From contig NZ_JBGJZL010000001.1 in assembly GCF_042610375.1 (NCBI RefSeq), positions 310,001 to 374,000 of the forward strand: 64,000 nucleotides of DNA. Direction: 5' to 3'. The stretch comes from CTSoil-075 sp042610375. GTDB taxonomy: Bacteria > Bacillota > Negativicutes > DSM-13327. Position numbers and translations under genes: made by a program. The notes under the pieces were generated by a model, which saw only the letters and a list, made by a program, of their open reading frames with translations, was not told the DNA's origin and ran no database searches. Below, piece after piece: positions 50,738 through 59,436 of the stretch. The stretch's first letter is position 1. Each line of letters begins with the position of its first letter.

Positions 50738-51436
50738 TTAACCTTTCGGTTTTGTAGGCATTGTACCCATACCAATTTGTACTTCTCGATCGGTCATAAC
50801 TTTGGCAATGATCTTGAGGACTATTGATATGTCAAAGTCTCGAGTGCATTTGTGGTGGTGATGGTGATGATGGTGGTTATGTCCGCCGCCGCAGCCATGG
50901 TGATGATCGTCATCGCATTCATCATCACATTCATCATCATCGTGATCATGGTCATCATCATCATCACATTCGTCATCATCATCATCGTTTTCCATATCTT
51001 CATATTTGTATTTATAAGCACGAGTGCATTCATCGACATCGTAGTCTACGAACTCAACAATGACACTAGCATCTGCATCCATACCTTTACGTGCACCAGG
51101 CATATCAATATCTTGTGTCCATTTATAGTGTTTGATTTCTATGGCATGCACAGGATTATCAGGCAAACAAGCTACATAAACGGTCTTAATTTCAAATTCT
51201 CCACGTACAATGACCTTATCAGTGATTACATCAACACAATTAATTTCAAGATCCTTTACAAAAACATCAACAATCTGCTCAATCGCCGGTTTTTTGGCAG
51301 GCACCACAACATGAATATCAAGGACTTTTTGTTTTTCTTCTTCCGCAATTACCTGACGTACGATAATGGTTTGCGGTCCGGTCTCAGCCCCTAATGTACA
51401 CGGATCATATTTTTGGCGTATATCTTTATCATCCAC
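50738..51436 (-). CDS. SPOCS-domain protein with Asp/His/Cys-rich insertion
   Basis: The 232-residue protein aligns with its neighbour over the SPOCS domain (about 24-140 and 196-225). Between the strands VEFVDYD and FDISIVLKI it carries about 50 residues made almost only of Asp, His, Cys, Glu and Gly (about 145-197), where the neighbour has ten ordinary residues. This suggests metal binding or mineral templating. Translation starts at GTG 51436 after a GGGGGG tract. The DNA of the insertion is a CAT/CGT-rich microsatellite and could vary in length in frame. Confidence 0.8.
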   Translation of the reverse strand: MDDKDIRQKYDPCTLGAETGPQTIIVRQVIAEEEKQKVLDIHVVVPAKKPAIEQIVDVFVKDLEINCVDVITDKVIVRGEFEIKTVYVACLPDNPVHAIEIKHYKWTQDIDMPGARKGMDADASVIVEFVDYDVDECTRAYKYKYEDMENDDDDDECDDDDDHDHDDDECDDECDDDHHHGCGGGHNHHHHHHHHKCTRDFDISIVLKIIAKVMTDREVQIGMGTMPTKPKG

Positions 51437-51565
51437 ACATATTCCCCCCTTTTTTGTATGTTCTATTTATATATATGCGAAGATGATCTTTTATGTGTCT
51501 CAATACGAAAAGCACTCACTCATCCTTGTATAAGAAGAAAAATATCTCTATGGTCAACTCGCCAT

Positions 51566-51594
51566 AACACTTTAACTTTCATCCGCATAGAATA
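51566..51594 (+). promoter_or_regulatory. Sigma-K-type promoter of the Cys-rich protein gene
   Basis: AACA (51566-51569) and CATAGAATA (51586-51594) are 16 bases apart and match mACm-N16-CATAnnnTA exactly. The -10 word is identical to that before the L,D-transpeptidase gene. Confidence 0.65.
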
Positions 51595-51649
51595 TAACAC
51601 CTCCCTTACCAAAGGGGATGTAGGAAAAATACAAGGAGGATCGTGAGGA

Positions 51650-51958
51650 ATGAATTACCATAAATGTGATGGACACCCTTACAAACAGGAATACTGCCAC
51701 ATGAAAGATGAATGCCACGAAGAAGAAATGCCTTATATGAAAGAAAAAATGACTGAAGATTGTTATTCTGAAATGTGTACTGACATGTCTCAAATGAAAT
51801 GTAAGATGGAAAAAGAATGTGTGAAAACTTACAAGTGCTACTATAAACTGTATAAGGTCTGTCAATACCGTCTATATAAGATCTGCCCCTGCTGCGGCCA
51901 TGAATTTGACTATCACAGACATCGGGGCATGTGCCCTAAATGCGGGGTCTCTATGTAA
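51650..51958 (+). CDS. Small Cys-rich protein with C-terminal zinc ribbon
   Basis: The 102-residue protein has 14 cysteines and many His, Met, Glu and Lys residues. The N-terminal two thirds has irregular CxnC spacing; the C-terminal part ICPCCGHEFDYHRHRGMCP is followed by KCG and forms a CxxC-n-CxxC zinc ribbon. I do not recognise a family. AAGGAGG at 51632-51638 sets the start. A sigma-K-type promoter and the divergent SPOCS gene make a spore-coat or exosporium role the best inference; disulfide or metal cross-linking would fit. The gene is followed by a terminator. Confidence 0.75.
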   Translation: MNYHKCDGHPYKQEYCHMKDECHEEEMPYMKEKMTEDCYSEMCTDMSQMKCKMEKECVKTYKCYYKLYKVCQYRLYKICPCCGHEFDYHRHRGMCPKCGVSM

Positions 51959-51964
51959 AACAAA

Positions 51965-51996
51965 GGATCCTGTAGCCAAAAGCCACAGGATCCTTT
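51965..51996. terminator. Bidirectional terminator between the Cys-rich and CAP genes
   Basis: Stem AGGATCCTGT / ACAGGATCCT with inner AGCC pairing and a T5 run on the plus strand. It lies between two converging genes. Confidence 0.85.
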
Positions 51997-52011
51997 TTCA
52001 ATGGTAAAATT

Positions 52012-52710
52012 TTATTTTCCAATAAACTCTTGCACGACATAAGCGGAACCTTTGGCATCATAACGAACGCCAATACCAACTTCAGTATAACCCGTATTTA
52101 AAATATTAGCTCGATGTCCCGAACTATTCATAAAAGCTTTTTCAGCAGCCGTTACGTTGCTATTAATCGCTATATTTTCTCCCGCAGAATTATAACTAAT
52201 ACCAGCTTGCTGCATTCTGTCAAAAGGGGATTGACCTTCTGGATTAGTATGAGCGAAAAAGTTACGGTTAATCATATCCTGAGCATACTTTTCCCCTAAA
52301 TTTGTCAGCTGTGAATTAAATTTTAATGCTTTCAAACCATTGCTTGCTCTATCAGCATTTAAAAGATCAAATGCAAGTTTTTCATCTGCAGCAAGATTAG
52401 AATTTGATGCAGCCGGTGTAGTCGTTGTACCCGTGGAATTACCACTTGTAGATGTTGTTGTAGAAGTCTTTGCTGGTACAGTACCAGCTTTATCTCCACC
52501 ATGGTTTGATAGCAAACTGATCAAGCCTATAGCAGCAATTCCCGCTACCAATCCTTTATTATCATCATTCTTTACTTCTTGGCTACTCACTTCAGGTGTA
52601 GCTGCCAAAGCAGCTGTAGCAAACGCCCCTCCAAATGATGTCGTAATCAATGACACCGTCAAAAAACTCAGTGCAACTAAACTAGAACATTTACTATATC
52701 GCAATAACAT
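52012..52710 (-). CDS. Exported CAP-domain (YkwD-like) protein
   Basis: The protein of 232 residues has an N-terminal signal peptide ending near FATAALA (about residue 38), a Ser/Thr-rich linker (about 75-105) and a C-terminal CAP/SCP domain (about 113-231). The CAP signature residues are visible in FFAHTNPEGQSPF, SAGENIA and SSGHRANILN. Family roles outside the cell are mostly unknown; B. subtilis YkwD and relatives are linked to spores and the wall. ATG 52710 follows AAAGG; a GTG two codons earlier is less likely. Confidence 0.9.
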   Translation of the reverse strand: MLLRYSKCSSLVALSFLTVSLITTSFGGAFATAALAATPEVSSQEVKNDDNKGLVAGIAAIGLISLLSNHGGDKAGTVPAKTSTTTSTSGNSTGTTTTPAASNSNLAADEKLAFDLLNADRASNGLKALKFNSQLTNLGEKYAQDMINRNFFAHTNPEGQSPFDRMQQAGISYNSAGENIAINSNVTAAEKAFMNSSGHRANILNTGYTEVGIGVRYDAKGSAYVVQEFIGK

Positions 52711-53020
52711 AACCACCTTTCTATTTTACATAATTTTTTTACCACTGGATGTGTCTCTCTATTATTCTTATCTTGATAGGAATTTAGAAAGACTAAATTT
52801 TTGGATAAAAAGGACTTAAACTCGAATATATCTTGATAAACAGTGAAATTAAGTCTTTTTATTCTTCGACTACCTTTACACATATTCTACTTTACATAAT
52901 AAATATCCTGTTTTTTTCACATGGCAATGTTTACATAATAAAAACTTTAGCCCTTCTTACTTGTAACCCTAGAAAGTGTTCTACTTTCTGATTACGTAAC
53001 AAAAAGCAACCAGTCTATGA
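52711..53020. other. Leader region of the CAP gene
   Basis: No gene is seen. It holds a terminator-like hairpin (about 52812-52863: AAAAAGACTTAA pairing with TTAAGTCCTTTTT on the minus strand), a repeat copy at 52971-52996, and the terminator of the upstream gene. The hairpin lies in the CAP leader and could attenuate it. Confidence 0.5.
52971..52996. repeat. Dispersed 26-base repeat, copy 2
   Basis: AGAAAGTGTTCTACTTTCTG plus ATTACG; 23 of 26 bases match copy 1 at 18939-18964. The first 19 bases can form a small hairpin. Both copies lie next to a terminator and upstream of a minus-strand gene. Confidence 0.6.
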
Positions 53021-53036
53021 CTACTGGTTGCTTTTT
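52999..53036 (-). terminator. Terminator after the small membrane protein gene
   Basis: Stem AAAAAGCAACCAGT / ACTGGTTGCTTTTTT with a short loop. The left A-run gives a T-run on the minus strand. It overlaps the end of the 53021-53281 gene. Confidence 0.85.
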
Positions 53037-53281
53037 TTATAGGTCTTATAGAGTTGGTGAACCTTACTCTTTCTTAATTCTAAAAATCCTTGCCATCCAT
53101 TTATAATGGCAAAACTCCCCGCGCCTACAAGGGCTAAACCATTGATGACTTCACTTTGCGTACAAATGATTACAATTCCTCCAATGCCAGCCAACAACCC
53201 AAGTACGATATGAATACCAAAATGAAAACTCCAAAATGGCCAATATCGATTCAAGTTTAATCGATGAGTAAACTCTTTCAT
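53021..53281 (-). CDS. Small two-helix membrane protein, unknown
   Basis: The 86-residue protein has two hydrophobic segments (about 20-42 and 46-62) between charged ends. I recognise no family. ATG 53281 is chosen because AGAGGTGAT lies four to five bases upstream; an in-frame ATG three codons earlier has no ribosome site. An inverted repeat ACTATTG-7-CAATAGT (53299-53319) lies just upstream, possibly an operator. The gene ends inside a strong terminator. Confidence 0.7.
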   Translation of the reverse strand: MKEFTHRLNLNRYWPFWSFHFGIHIVLGLLAGIGGIVIICTQSEVINGLALVGAGSFAIINGWQGFLELRKSKVHQLYKTYKKSNQ

Positions 53282-53395
53282 GAATATCACCTCTTTGCAC
53301 TATTGTATGATTCAATAGTCAAAAGGGTCATAGTAACAAGATTTTTTATTAATTAATCAGAAAATAGATTTCTTCTTGATTACAAGCAAGGGCAC

Positions 53396-54235
53396 CTAAG
53401 CCCTTTTTCCACAAATCGAGTTATTCTTTGACTGTCCATCCACATAATTCAAAATATCATTGGATGCTAAAATGCCAGCTTGATTGGTAAATTTTATCTC
53501 CTGCCCTATTAATTCACCGCGAGAATAACGATCCCATAATTCTCCATGACATGGGGCAATTCCATAGTCTGCCTGCTTGAGCATACACAAATCAAGAAGC
53601 GAATCACCAGCAGCGACGACTATTTCCTCCTGCAAAAGTTCTCGTATATGAGCAACTCCAGCCCATTTATTAACAACTTGCGGCACAATATAAAGTTTTC
53701 GCCCCTGCAGTGATACATTCCAGTTTTGTGCCTGAGCCCATAAGGAAAAACTTTCAAGCTCACTAATAGGAACTTTATCTCGTTCTACAACACAATAATA
53801 AAACAAATCATCCGCCATTCGTATTGGTCCAGCCCATGAAGCATGGCAAAATTCCTTAAAACTAGTCAACATATCTTCTGCACACAAACACAGTTGTATG
53901 ATCTTCCTAGCCATGTTTTTTTGCCAATCAGTATCCACGTTACCATTAATGATCAGATTTCCCCCATTGCTCACCACCACATAGGCAGGCTTTATTTTGT
54001 TATGAAATAAAGAAATCCGTCGATATTGATCAATGGTCCGCGTAGTAGCGGGTACAAAAAAACTATGGTTTACAATTGCCTGCAACTTAGCGATTGCATC
54101 ATCAGCCATAAATGAGATCTCTCGCCCTTCATAAAGTTCAATCGAAGTGATCGCTGGCGCGAGTTCCTCTGCTAACAGTCGAAATGATTTGGGAGAATAA
54201 ATGAGAGTCTGGTCAAGATCACTCGCAAAAATCAT
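53396..54235 (-). CDS. HAD-family hydrolase of the Ter operon
   Basis: The 279-residue protein has the HAD motif I ASDLDQTLIY with the nucleophilic Asp, motif II ATTRT, and motif IV VVAAGDSLLDLCM, so it should be a magnesium-dependent phosphatase of the Cof-like cap type. HAD genes of this sort are part of the nucleoside-like biosynthetic module proposed for Ter stress operons (Anantharaman and colleagues). Its start overlaps the PRTase fusion gene by four bases. The substrate is not known. It is the last gene of the operon. Confidence 0.85.
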   Translation of the reverse strand: MIFASDLDQTLIYSPKSFRLLAEELAPAITSIELYEGREISFMADDAIAKLQAIVNHSFFVPATTRTIDQYRRISLFHNKIKPAYVVVSNGGNLIINGNVDTDWQKNMARKIIQLCLCAEDMLTSFKEFCHASWAGPIRMADDLFYYCVVERDKVPISELESFSLWAQAQNWNVSLQGRKLYIVPQVVNKWAGVAHIRELLQEEIVVAAGDSLLDLCMLKQADYGIAPCHGELWDRYSRGELIGQEIKFTNQAGILASNDILNYVDGQSKNNSICGKRA

Positions 54236-56736
54236 AAATCGCTCCCTATTGTTTTAATTAACCCACAACATGAATAGGCCATATCTGGAAATTCTTCTAC
54301 CTCAACACCCCGTTCGTGAGCCAATAATAATATATGCTGCAAATTAGGATTCGATCGGCAATCAACAAGTATTTTCCAAGGAATACGCCTGAGTAAAACT
54401 CGTGTTGTTTCTCCGACACCAGGTTTTATCATATTAATCGTAGGAATTTCAAAAAGGGTTTGCAACTTTTTAATACTTTGTAATCCTGCCCATGTCGGAG
54501 CTGTTTGCTCAACCAAACGTTCTTCAACAACCCTCATCGCCTCCTGAGCAATCACTGGAAAGTGACCAACGATGGTATCAATAAAAAGTTGAGAAACATC
54601 TTCTTCTAGCCATTCTTTATAAAATTTAGTACCATGAAATTCAAATTGACCAATCAAATCATTTCTGTGCACTGTGCGGCTAATTAGACCAGATACTGTG
54701 GAATTGAGACACGCACTGGGAATACAAAAATCCTCACGCGTCCCATACAATGATACACAAGATCCCGGATCAGCAAGAACAGCCAGATCAGGTTCGATTT
54801 CCACACCATACCGTTTATTAAAAACCTGACAAGCCTCAATTAATTCAGTTGTGATGGCTCCTTTACCTGTCCACCCATCAATAAATTGTATCGCACAATC
54901 AGGATGCTGTTGCTTGATATATAAGATAGCATTTTCATCAATTCCCTTGCCACGAATGATTGAGATGCTGTAATGGGGCAATTCAATCTTATACTTTTGC
55001 GCTAAATAGCGTTTAATCAAAATACCAATTGGCGTACCCGCCCTTGCCAGGGATACTAAAACAACAGATTGACCCCTTCGTTTTAGAATTTGCTCTGCAA
55101 CAACGGCAGTAGCCAAGGCAATCTTTTGCCCTGTATTTTGAAGTATTTCATGAAATAATGCAAGATAGTCTGCTGTAGGCTGATATTCAACCGGCAGCAT
55201 TTCTGAATAATGAGTCCCTCCCTGTATGGCCTCTTCCCGCTTCTGATTATCAATTTCCGGAACTAAGCCATCAATATTTTTCAGTAAAAAAACAACATCT
55301 TGGGGGCTATAACTTCCGATTGGCTGGGGGGCGGGAATGATAGGAGTGTTAACACAAATTACACAATATATTTTAGGAATTTGCAAAGGTGCAAAGGCTT
55401 CCAATAAAGGCTGAAGTTCTTGTGCATTCACTGTTCTTTCGAAGAAAATAAACACTTCATCATAATACCCTGTAGGAATATTATAAACATAGTTGGTAAT
55501 CCCAGGGTCATTGGGCGCGGCAAAAGAAATTGCCTCTTGTACAGCATAGCCAGCATGCTTTGCTGGATGAATCGGACTGCGGGTGGTAGATTGAGCACTT
55601 ACGCCTTCCCCCATATAACTAGCAATTTTAAAGGGAAGATACATAAATTCCCCAGTTCCAAGACACAATGTCTTTTCCCCTTGTCTTTTTTGTTTCAGCA
55701 AAGTGCCTACTTCAGAAAACTTGTTTTCTATATCGATCTGTTCCTTACTACTCATGCCAAAACGTCCAGTGGAATATAAGTAAGGCAAGGGATTTCTTTT
55801 TCCGTCCATAGTTAGTGATGAAAAGTTGAGTAACGATCCTAGCTTATGATCAAGAACGAGGGTTTCTACAACTGTTTCCATTGTTTCTAAGGAACTATGT
55901 CGATCCCTAGATTCTTCTTGATAGGCAAGAACTGGTTTTCCCGTGACAGTAATACATCCTGACACGAGGGATACGGTATAAATACAAATTCCTAGTTCCT
56001 TTTCTATATCCACAAATCTTTGCCTTTCACTCTCAGAACGCCAATCCAAAAGAGAAACAACTCCATATCTCTTTCTTGGATATCGACTTTGAATGGCTCT
56101 GATAAAATTGAGGGCTGATTTTCCTGTGGTAATTTCATCATCAACCAAGACAATCATATCTTCATTTTCGAACAAAGTCGGATCAATGGCATAGCAATAA
56201 TGTTCCATCGCATGACTATGTTCTTCTGCAAAATTTAAAACATTATCAATTCCTAAGATGTTTTCTCTAGTGGTATGAATATAAGAAGCATTCTCAGAAA
56301 AAGAGCTAAATACACTATGTCCTAAAGCCGTTGCCGTTTCTGCAAAGCCAATAAACAATGTTTTTTCTGGTAATGACAATAAATTTTCCCTTGTGTATGA
56401 CCAAGTCTTTTCTAACGTTTCTTGATGAACAAAAGCTTGAGCAAAATCACATTTTTCCTCAAATCCCTTTTCATTATGAATCAAACTGGCATAACGTGCC
56501 GCCAACGCAGCGCCACCAACAAAAGGAATGAAAGGATGTACAGGAATATGCTTACCCAAGATCTTACTCACAAATAAAAAACCGCGTTTAGTATTTTTTC
56601 TGGCTGCCATTAAAAACAATGCATCTATGGGAATTTGATAAACATTACGTTCAACAAGAATTTCAACCTTTAATTGTTCCAAAATATCATAGGAATAATA
56701 ATTAGGTAAGCAAGCTGGTAAAGTTATGTTGTTCAT
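54232..56736 (-). CDS. PRTase-TRSP-StiP-PELOTA fusion protein of the Ter operon
   Basis: The 834-residue protein joins four parts. 1: a phosphoribosyltransferase domain (about 20-290) with PRPP loop VDDEITTGKS at 198-207. 2: a TRSP domain (about 320-460) with the name-giving TRSP at 385-388 and TGRFG at 323-327. 3: a StiP-type domain (about 480-740) with SLARAGTPIG near 560 and Cys676 in SACLNSTVSG. 4: a C-terminal PELOTA RNA-binding domain (about 760-834). As I recall, the PRTase-TRSP and StiP-PELOTA halves are usually separate genes. ATG 56736 has GGAG six bases upstream; an ATG four codons earlier is possible. It overlaps the CitE-like gene. Confidence 0.85.
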   Translation of the reverse strand: MNNITLPACLPNYYSYDILEQLKVEILVERNVYQIPIDALFLMAARKNTKRGFLFVSKILGKHIPVHPFIPFVGGAALAARYASLIHNEKGFEEKCDFAQAFVHQETLEKTWSYTRENLLSLPEKTLFIGFAETATALGHSVFSSFSENASYIHTTRENILGIDNVLNFAEEHSHAMEHYCYAIDPTLFENEDMIVLVDDEITTGKSALNFIRAIQSRYPRKRYGVVSLLDWRSESERQRFVDIEKELGICIYTVSLVSGCITVTGKPVLAYQEESRDRHSSLETMETVVETLVLDHKLGSLLNFSSLTMDGKRNPLPYLYSTGRFGMSSKEQIDIENKFSEVGTLLKQKRQGEKTLCLGTGEFMYLPFKIASYMGEGVSAQSTTRSPIHPAKHAGYAVQEAISFAAPNDPGITNYVYNIPTGYYDEVFIFFERTVNAQELQPLLEAFAPLQIPKIYCVICVNTPIIPAPQPIGSYSPQDVVFLLKNIDGLVPEIDNQKREEAIQGGTHYSEMLPVEYQPTADYLALFHEILQNTGQKIALATAVVAEQILKRRGQSVVLVSLARAGTPIGILIKRYLAQKYKIELPHYSISIIRGKGIDENAILYIKQQHPDCAIQFIDGWTGKGAITTELIEACQVFNKRYGVEIEPDLAVLADPGSCVSLYGTREDFCIPSACLNSTVSGLISRTVHRNDLIGQFEFHGTKFYKEWLEEDVSQLFIDTIVGHFPVIAQEAMRVVEERLVEQTAPTWAGLQSIKKLQTLFEIPTINMIKPGVGETTRVLLRRIPWKILVDCRSNPNLQHILLLAHERGVEVEEFPDMAYSCCGLIKTIGSDL

Positions 56737-57871
56737 TAAATACTCCATAAATTTTCGATTTTTTCATTATTTTTTCTGCCCAACGCATATGTGGCTTTAC
56801 TTCATTCATCTTATTGGCATATTGACTCGCGATGACACCAATATCCCCAGTCGCATTTGAAAGAATACTCGTAGCATCCATATATTCTTCATGAGTCACG
56901 ACACACAATGCCTGAACGGGCTTTATGTGGCTTGGGTGAATAATGGTTTTACCAATTAAACCATTGGCTTTATCTAAGATAATTTCATGAATGAGTCCAT
57001 CCATATAACGGCAAATAAGATTCTCCCTCATTTGCATGCCTGTATCTCCCAAATGATCAGCAAAAAGGCTGCGACGCAATTGCGGTTTGAATACCCGATC
57101 GCTAGAAAAAAATTCCCATACAGGGCCTGGTATTACATAATTAGAATCAGGTCTTGCAAACACATTAATAATATCACTCATACAACCACCAATGACTTTA
57201 ATATCATAAATCGTCATATCTGGGCTACGCCTAAGACCAAATAAACCTGAAAAGTCCGTAGCACCAATTCGAACATTTAAAATAAGGGACCGATATTGAT
57301 CTAAGAGGTCTTTGATGTTAAGTAAGTTATTATATCGACTTTCAATATAAATCACTTCTGAAGATTCTAATATGGGCATTCCATATATGGGTTGCTGCTG
57401 ATACTTACTCATTGTCTCTAAGGCTTCAAGATATCGATAGCCATTATCCACTGTGAATTTTGGAAAAACAAAGCCTGTTAATAGTCTTCTATTGTCTGCC
57501 AAGCTTTCTGCAATTCGCCACATTTGCTCTACATTACGTATTCTCACAAAAATAAGGGGAAGATCTTCCAAAGAAATAATTCCTTGAGTCACAGCCAGTG
57601 CCAATTGTCCAAGATGGTCAACCACTGATTGCTCAGCGCTACTGACCTCACGATCACCAATCGCATCTTCTAGACATAAAACCATGGACATTAAACCTGT
57701 TAGCTTACCATCAATAATATCCTGCGCAATCGTTTTGCGTGTTGCAGGCATATATAAGGTCGCCCCTAAGGCATACTCTAACAAAGATTTATCCTGAGTA
57801 GTAATCGATTGAGGCGGCAGAAAAAATAAAGACTGCTGTTCTTCATTTGAGAGATAATTAAAGTAACGCAT
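56702..57871 (-). CDS. CitE/HpcH-HpaI-type lyase of the Ter operon
   Basis: The 389-residue protein belongs to the HpcH/HpaI aldolase/citrate-lyase-beta superfamily: LGATLYMPATR near residue 34, VLCLEDAIGD with a metal-binding acidic pair near residue 68, and IGATDFSGLFGLRRSPDMTIYD near residue 205 (in part). Ter operons commonly carry such a CitE-like lyase, proposed to act with the PRTase and HAD proteins. It overlaps its downstream partner by about 35 bases and touches the terC stop by one base. No substrate is known. Confidence 0.85.
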   Translation of the reverse strand: MRYFNYLSNEEQQSLFFLPPQSITTQDKSLLEYALGATLYMPATRKTIAQDIIDGKLTGLMSMVLCLEDAIGDREVSSAEQSVVDHLGQLALAVTQGIISLEDLPLIFVRIRNVEQMWRIAESLADNRRLLTGFVFPKFTVDNGYRYLEALETMSKYQQQPIYGMPILESSEVIYIESRYNNLLNIKDLLDQYRSLILNVRIGATDFSGLFGLRRSPDMTIYDIKVIGGCMSDIINVFARPDSNYVIPGPVWEFFSSDRVFKPQLRRSLFADHLGDTGMQMRENLICRYMDGLIHEIILDKANGLIGKTIIHPSHIKPVQALCVVTHEEYMDATSILSNATGDIGVIASQYANKMNEVKPHMRWAEKIMKKSKIYGVFNEQHNFTSLLT

Positions 57872-58593
57872 TATGCTTCACGCTTACGCAAGTGATGAAT
57901 GACAAAAGTACTTAGAAAAATTAAGACTAAAGTAGAAAAGAATACAACATCAGTCACATGAATATCAAATACAGAGGCCATCATTTTTGCCCCAATAATG
58001 CCAATCAACACATAAGCCGTCGTTTCAAGCTCTGGGTAATGTTCAATCAGAGTTAAGAAAACCTGTGCAACGCCTCGCATCATCATAACGCCAAAGATCC
58101 CTCCCAAATAGAGTACCCAAACTTGATCACTCACTCCAAAAGCAGCGAGCACACTATCAATACTAAAAGCAATATCCATCATCTCAACGGTCAGTACCGT
58201 GCGCCAAAAACCAGCTGGTACAGTAGTAATTTCTTCTTCCTCTTCTTCTTTTTTCTTTAAAAAGAATTGAAGAGCCATCCATAATAAATAAAGGGCTCCA
58301 GCAGCCTTAATCCACCAAATTTTTATTAAATAGGTGCCTAAACCAATGGCAACAAATCGAAATAGATAGGCACCTAATATGCCATAAAACAGTGCTTTTT
58401 TCTGTTGTTTTTTTGGTAAATGCCTTACCATAATGGCTAATACTAGGGCATTATCCGCAGACAAAAGACCTTCTAATACAATTAAGCTACCAATAACCGC
58501 CCAATTTACTGGATTATAAACAACACTCAGAAAAGCATTCATGTTAAAAAATTGGGAATAGTTAACTATAATCCCACTAATAAATTCACTCAT
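57871..58593 (-). CDS. terC: TerC-family membrane protein
   Basis: The 240-residue protein has about seven membrane helices and the two TerC metal-site segments: EGLLSADNALVLAI near residue 41 and DIAFSIDSVLAAFG near residue 140, each with the conserved acidic residues. An acidic/Lys loop (KKKEEEEEEI) separates helices. TerC proteins export metals such as manganese or support tellurite resistance and membrane stress tolerance. It is in the middle of the Ter operon, with TerD proteins upstream. Confidence 0.92.
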   Translation of the reverse strand: MSEFISGIIVNYSQFFNMNAFLSVVYNPVNWAVIGSLIVLEGLLSADNALVLAIMVRHLPKKQQKKALFYGILGAYLFRFVAIGLGTYLIKIWWIKAAGALYLLWMALQFFLKKKEEEEEEITTVPAGFWRTVLTVEMMDIAFSIDSVLAAFGVSDQVWVLYLGGIFGVMMMRGVAQVFLTLIEHYPELETTAYVLIGIIGAKMMASVFDIHVTDVVFFSTLVLIFLSTFVIHHLRKREA

Positions 58594-58617
58594 TTATAAG
58601 CCTCCAACCATGATACA

Positions 58618-59298
58618 CTATTTATTTCCTGGTAAAAGTTCTTTTACCCAATCAGCAAAACCTTGGGGATTTCGAGTCTGAATCAGCACTACCCCCGGTC
58701 CTTTAAAACGACAAACCAACATTTCCCCTGATGTAAAACTAGAAATCCAACCTGAAGATGCTTTTTCAATTTTGTAATCCATATAATCAGGCCATGCAAC
58801 AAGATGGCTATTATCAATAATTCGTTCTTCCCCAGCCTCTAGATTAATCGCATGAATACCACCATAGGAATTCAGAAATACCGTGCCTTTGCCACTGACC
58901 TTCAATGTGAAAAAACCTTCACCTGAAAATAGACCTTGCATCAAATTTTGCATTTTGCTCGATACTTCGACGCCCATAGAACCAGCTAAAAATCCATCTT
59001 TTTGTACGACGAGCCCATAGCTACCATCTAGCTCCACGTCAACAATATCTCCAGGTATGGACGGCGCAAGTAATACTTCACCAGGCCCTCGACGCGCATT
59101 GAGAGTTTGAAAGAAAAACTTTTCTCCTGCCAACATCCGTCCAATACCACCCAATAATCCGCCTTCCATTTTACCTTCCACATCAATCGTCGTCGCCATG
59201 GATACCATAGCATCTGATTCAGCTTTGAGAGTCTCCCCTTGCGCTAATTGAACCTTTAATAACGGGAAAGCACCTGGGTATAAAATTTCGTAATCCAT
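58618..59298 (-). CDS. AIM24/TIGR00266-family protein
   Basis: The 226-residue protein fits the TIGR00266/AIM24 family: beta-rich, starting YPGAFPLLKVQLAQGE, with the Gly-rich EGGLLGGIGRML near residue 50 and several FxGEGxF-type turns. The function is not known; related genes occur in Ter operons. ATG 59298 has GTGGAGG at a good distance; the frame continues four codons upstream. It is followed by terC 24 bases later. A terminator-like hairpin separates it from the terD genes. Confidence 0.85.
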   Translation of the reverse strand: MDYEILYPGAFPLLKVQLAQGETLKAESDAMVSMATTIDVEGKMEGGLLGGIGRMLAGEKFFFQTLNARRGPGEVLLAPSIPGDIVDVELDGSYGLVVQKDGFLAGSMGVEVSSKMQNLMQGLFSGEGFFTLKVSGKGTVFLNSYGGIHAINLEAGEERIIDNSHLVAWPDYMDYKIEKASSGWISSFTSGEMLVCRFKGPGVVLIQTRNPQGFADWVKELLPGNK

Positions 59299-59334
59299 AA
59301 AAACCTCCACTTATTCAACATTACTAAAATTAAA

Positions 59335-59387
59335 AGACACAAAGAGTCACAAAAGAGGCACTTTATACCCTTTGTGTTCTTTGTGTC
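59335..59387 (-). terminator. Hairpin between terD and the AIM24-like gene
   Basis: Arms GACACAAAGA...CACAAAAG and CTTTGTGTTCTTTGTGTC pair with a few mismatches. TTTTAATTTTA follows on the minus strand. It could partially terminate, so that the TerD proteins are made in excess. Confidence 0.65.
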
Positions 59388-59436
59388 CGCAACTGCAATC
59401 GAGTGCCTTTATCTTTATCTTTTTAACTTTTGGCCT

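Noticed and set aside
50853..50990. CAT/CGT-rich tract as a CRISPR array or tandem repeat locus
   Set aside because: It is an in-frame coding microsatellite for Asp/His runs; there are no spacers or regular repeat units.
50852..51394. Long plus-strand frame opposite the SPOCS gene
   Set aside because: It is the antisense shadow of Asp/His codons, giving a runs-of-Ile/Met/Val product without a ribosome site.
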